From Desulfobacteria bacterium (GTDB lineage Bacteria; Desulfobacterota; Desulfobacteria; Desulfobacterales; C00003060): a stretch of 6,773 bases of DNA. The notes beneath the pieces are model-generated. The model saw nothing but the letters and a program-made list of their open reading frames with translations, was not told where the DNA came from and searched no databases. The stretch spans positions 1-6,773 of the forward strand of contig JAQYWL010000333.1 in assembly GCA_030145035.1 (NCBI GenBank), written 5' to 3'. Shown here in pieces: positions 5,282-6,773 of this stretch (the stretch's first letter is position 1; the number at the start of each line of letters is the position of its first letter). A program made the position numbers and the translations under genes.

Positions 5282-5503
5282 CTACTGCCCCAGTCGACTC
5301 ATTCCTCGAATGGCCCGGATTCTTTCCAAAACAGGCGGATGCGCATAACTTAGAAATACTTTAAGCGGGTGGGGTTAACCTTCGTATTCTTCGGGTAAAT
5401 CGCTTTGTGTATGCCGCACGTTGAGCGTCTCTACCACGATATCCAAGATATAATTGCCAACGATAACAAAAAGGATAATAACCAAGTAAATATTCATCTC
5501 CAT
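5282..5503 (-). pseudogene. M48/Ste24-type membrane peptidase remnant with the catalytic core deleted
   Basis: Reading from ATG 5503 (or 5497) gives a 42-residue frame: a membrane helix (IYLVIILFVIVGNYILDIVV), then ETLNVRHTQSDLPEEYEG, the N-terminal signature of bacterial Ste24-like M48 metallopeptidases, and a stop at 5375-5377. Directly after that stop and in the same frame come PHPLKVFLSYAHPPVLERIR and AIRGMSRLGQ up to a stop at 5282-5284, which match the C-terminal tail of the same family (HPPxxERI). Intact members are about 400 residues long, so some 330-350 residues between these ends are missing, including the zinc-binding HExxH and the other helices. The simplest reading is one internal deletion of about 1 kb in a gene now dead. 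Both ends are otherwise well preserved, suggesting a recent event. The surviving 42-residue membrane peptide could still be translated. Confidence 0.72.
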
Positions 5504-5517
5504 AACATATCCGTTTA

Positions 5518-5653
5518 TCAGGCTTTTTTGAAAGTATCACATTTTGGCACATTTTGGAAAGCCTTTCTCATACAGCAGACCCGCCTCAACCCAACTTCTT
5601 AACCGGCTTTCAAGGTAATCACACTCCCTCTGTCGTGTTTTGAGAGACTCATA
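5518..5653 (-). pseudogene. Fragment of an unknown small gene, broken by a 10-bp duplication
   Basis: The minus strand is open from 5653 and reads ECDYLESRLRSWVEAGLLYE then KGFPKCAKM, with a stop at 5537-5539. The stop follows a perfect tandem duplication of CCAAAATGTG (5538-5557, minus strand). Removing one unit lets the frame continue as KCDTFKKA to a TGA at 5518-5520, only 14 nt before the M48 remnant, which is operon-like spacing. Upstream, an ATG at 5652 in another frame reads MSLSKHDR and would join the same protein if a second small frameshift lies near 5625-5630. The composition (Leu/Arg/Glu/Trp) looks protein-like, but I recognise no family. Confidence is low because the fragment is about 40 codons. 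Confidence 0.3.
5538..5557. repeat. Perfect 10-bp tandem duplication
   Basis: CACATTTTGG occurs twice with no gap (5538-5547 and 5548-5557). It shifts the minus-strand frame described at 5518-5653 and looks like a slippage event. Confidence 0.85.
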
Positions 5654-5662
5654 TCAGAAGGG

Positions 5663-5681
5663 TGTGACAGATCCGGTCACA
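5663..5681. promoter_or_regulatory. TGTGAC-N7-GTCACA inverted repeat
   Basis: Perfect 6-bp arms are separated by 7 bp. It resembles a CRP/FNR-type dyad, but the spacing is one base longer than the classical site (TGTGA-N6-TCACA). No intact gene starts nearby, so any role is uncertain. Confidence 0.3.
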
Positions 5682-6099
5682 GTTGGAAAGAAATACAAAT
5701 ATTTTCTGGAGAGAGCTTGGGGCCAGTTCTTGGGCGAGGCGAATGGGTTATTCCAACTCGCCACTTTTCTTACAAGGATGATTTTAGCCCCAAAAAGGCC
5801 ATTCTAAGACCTTATTTGGCACGAAATCTGACGTTTTGTACTGTAATGTTTGATAGTTGGCGTGGTCCGACCCCACCTCCCCAGAGGTTCCATGGGTCTG
5901 CTACAACGCTCAATTGCTCTATTCTCAACTTTCCTGCTATCATGAACCGGCTCTAAAAGGATTACTTAGAAACTGTAAAACTAAAGGATGTCCCTAAGCT
6001 TACGCCTGACCCCACGGTTTTTTTTCATGGGACTATGAGGCCGGTTTCAGTTTGAGATGCGCTAATTACCCAAGATATGGAGACTATTATTAGTTATGC

Positions 6100-6113
6100 C
6101 ACAATATATTGTG
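6100..6113. promoter_or_regulatory. Perfect 14-bp palindrome, candidate operator
   Basis: CACAATATATTGTG is its own reverse complement with no central gap. It lies 18 bp upstream of a perfect TTGACA box and about 240 bp before the methylase-like ATG. Uninterrupted palindromes of this length next to a promoter are typical binding sites for dimeric repressors; the regulator is not visible in the window. Confidence 0.45.
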
Positions 6114-6131
6114 TAACATTCCAAAAAATCC

Positions 6132-6161
6132 TTGACAAATGCCGAGAAATGAGCACAAGAT
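6132..6161 (+). promoter_or_regulatory. Possible promoter for the methylase-like gene
   Basis: TTGACA (6132-6137) matches the -35 consensus exactly. The best -10 at 18 bp spacing is CAAGAT (6156-6161), only 3 of 6. The leader would be close to 190 nt. Support is weak. Confidence 0.25.
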
Positions 6162-6355
6162 CGATCGTCTGGGAAAGAAAAGGAATATTGTGGTGCTGAA
6201 TAGCCCATCAAGGCAGCACTCTCTTTACGAAGATAATGGCTAATCGTTTAGATGTAACCCCATTTTCGCACTATCTCTCATTAGCAAAAGCTCACCACAG
6301 GTATTTACAGGCAGATCTCATACGTTGGATCTGAACCTCGGAGTGAGACCCTAAC

Positions 6356-6773
6356 ATGTCCGTCTCGAGTGCTCCCCTTATCGATACATTTGACCTTGGA
6401 GATGCCTCTCCACCGGTTTTCTTTCGCTCCTACGAGGAGATCGAAGAGCATTCAGGTCGTCACCCTTATTCACATCTCATGCGGCGAGCATGGGAGAGCA
6501 TGAAATTATGCGGAATATTTTGCGTGGATCGAAAGCCGACCGTCTATTTCAAGGAGGTGGAGCGAATTGATCCGAAGCAGATTCGAATACTGCACCGGAA
6601 GCTTTGGAACCAGGGAATCGCAACGCTTCTGGTAGTCGTAAGCCCAAAAGAGGTCCAAGTATATTCTGGTCTAGCATATCCGGCGAGGGAGCAGGATGAA
6701 ATCGGTGGCAATCATCGTCTGGTTCAAGTACTTGACACAACGGCCCACGTCTTAGAACTGCGCTGGTTTATAC
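6356..6773 (+). CDS. N-6 DNA methylase-like protein, N-terminal part (cut by window edge)
   Basis: The frame is open from ATG 6356 to the edge: 139 residues, no stop. An in-frame TGA at 6344-6346 and GGAG at 6340-6343 make this ATG the start. The residues VFFRSYEEIEEHSGRHPYSH, LMRRAWE, GIFCVDRKPTVYFKEV and LWNQGIATLLVVVSPKEVQV are, from memory, like the N-terminal domain of large N-6 adenine methyltransferases of restriction-modification type (type IIG-like or type I M-like). In those, a predicted nuclease-like or alpha/beta fold with a VxSPxEVxVYSG strand precedes the methylase core. The catalytic NPPY and SAM motifs would lie beyond the window, so the assignment cannot be confirmed here. 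The second strand pair (TLLVVVSPKEVQVYSGLAYP, 90-109) is the most distinctive part. The gene is probably the first of a defence operon to the right. Confidence 0.7.
   Translation, partial: MSVSSAPLIDTFDLGDASPPVFFRSYEEIEEHSGRHPYSHLMRRAWESMKLCGIFCVDRKPTVYFKEVERIDPKQIRILHRKLWNQGIATLLVVVSPKEVQVYSGLAYPAREQDEIGGNHRLVQVLDTTAHVLELRWFI

Larger units (their letters stand above)
5657..6355. other. Gene-poor region before the methylase-like gene
   Basis: Neither strand shows a convincing gene in about 700 bases: frames are short and without ribosome sites. What can be seen is a TGTGAC/GTCACA inverted repeat (5663-5681), an imperfect hairpin bounded by GGCGA/TCGCC near 5735-5765, two GACCCC motifs (5864-5877 and 6005-6014), an 8-T run at about 6018-6025, a perfect 14-bp palindrome (6100-6113) and a TTGACA box (6132-6137). 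It is probably relic mobile or repeat DNA followed by the control region of the gene at 6356. Confidence 0.5.

Noticed and set aside
5361..5602. Two overlapping small frames on opposite strands (5361-5552 minus, 5405-5602 plus)
   Set aside because: The better explanation of this DNA is the M48 remnant in a different minus-strand frame, which gives recognisable family motifs.
5663..5681. Classical CRP site
   Set aside because: Arms match but the spacing is one base too long, and no intact gene lies downstream at a suitable distance; kept only as an inverted repeat.
5717..5956. 79-codon plus-strand frame
   Set aside because: No ribosome site, no motif, Pro-rich stretch arises from the GACCCC repeat motif; the codon pattern looks non-coding.
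6549..6740. 63-codon minus-strand frame
   Set aside because: Antisense to the methylase-like gene, which stays open to the edge and has coherent protein features.

Overview
This is a mesophile-like bacterial chromosomal window of moderate GC. Its character suggests a Desulfobacterota-type (deltaproteobacterial) or similar environmental genome: a queDEC operon, AT-rich dispersed palindromes between genes, fragments of an M48 peptidase and of a small conserved hypothetical gene, and a DNA-methylase-like gene at the right edge. The taxonomic suggestion is an inference from style and remembered families; no search was run.

Layout from left to right. Positions 1-156 hold an open frame with a 12-bp tandem repeat (Leu-Gly-Gln-Gly units) of doubtful coding status. 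Positions 350-1123 (+) encode a protein with an N-terminal four-cysteine zinc finger and a C-terminal J domain with HPD. It converges on a small two-helix membrane protein with a coiled coil (1137-1643, -). Positions 1644-1952 are a repeat-rich gap. Positions 1953-3717 (-) are the tightly packed operon queD-queE-queC, which makes preQ0 (7-cyano-7-deazaguanine) from 7,8-dihydroneopterin triphosphate. Upstream of queD is a long AT-rich imperfect inverted repeat (about 3811-3975). A 34-bp dispersed direct repeat sits on each side of the que block (1712-1745 and 4061-4094). Positions 4255-5007 (-) encode an unfamiliar RimK-like ATP-grasp enzyme.

The right third, about 5010-6355, is mostly a gene graveyard. 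On the minus strand there is a fragment of an unknown small gene (about 5518-5653), broken by a 10-bp tandem duplication. Next comes an M48/Ste24-type membrane peptidase that has lost its whole catalytic middle, so its N-terminal helix is joined to its C-terminal tail (5282-5503). Last is a shortened conserved hypothetical gene (5052-5246). Positions 5657-6355 hold no convincing gene, only short inverted repeats and GGTC-GACCCC motifs like those of REP-type elements. At 6356 a new gene starts on the plus strand and runs off the edge. Its first 139 residues resemble the N-terminal region of large N-6 adenine DNA methylases (restriction-modification type), and it is preceded by a perfect 14-bp palindrome and a consensus -35 box.

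Working picture: one intact housekeeping or modification pathway (queDEC) lies between repeat-rich, recombining intergenic DNA, next to an orphan ATP-grasp ligase and at the edge of a possible defence locus. I found no CRISPR array, tRNA, rRNA or intact transposase.
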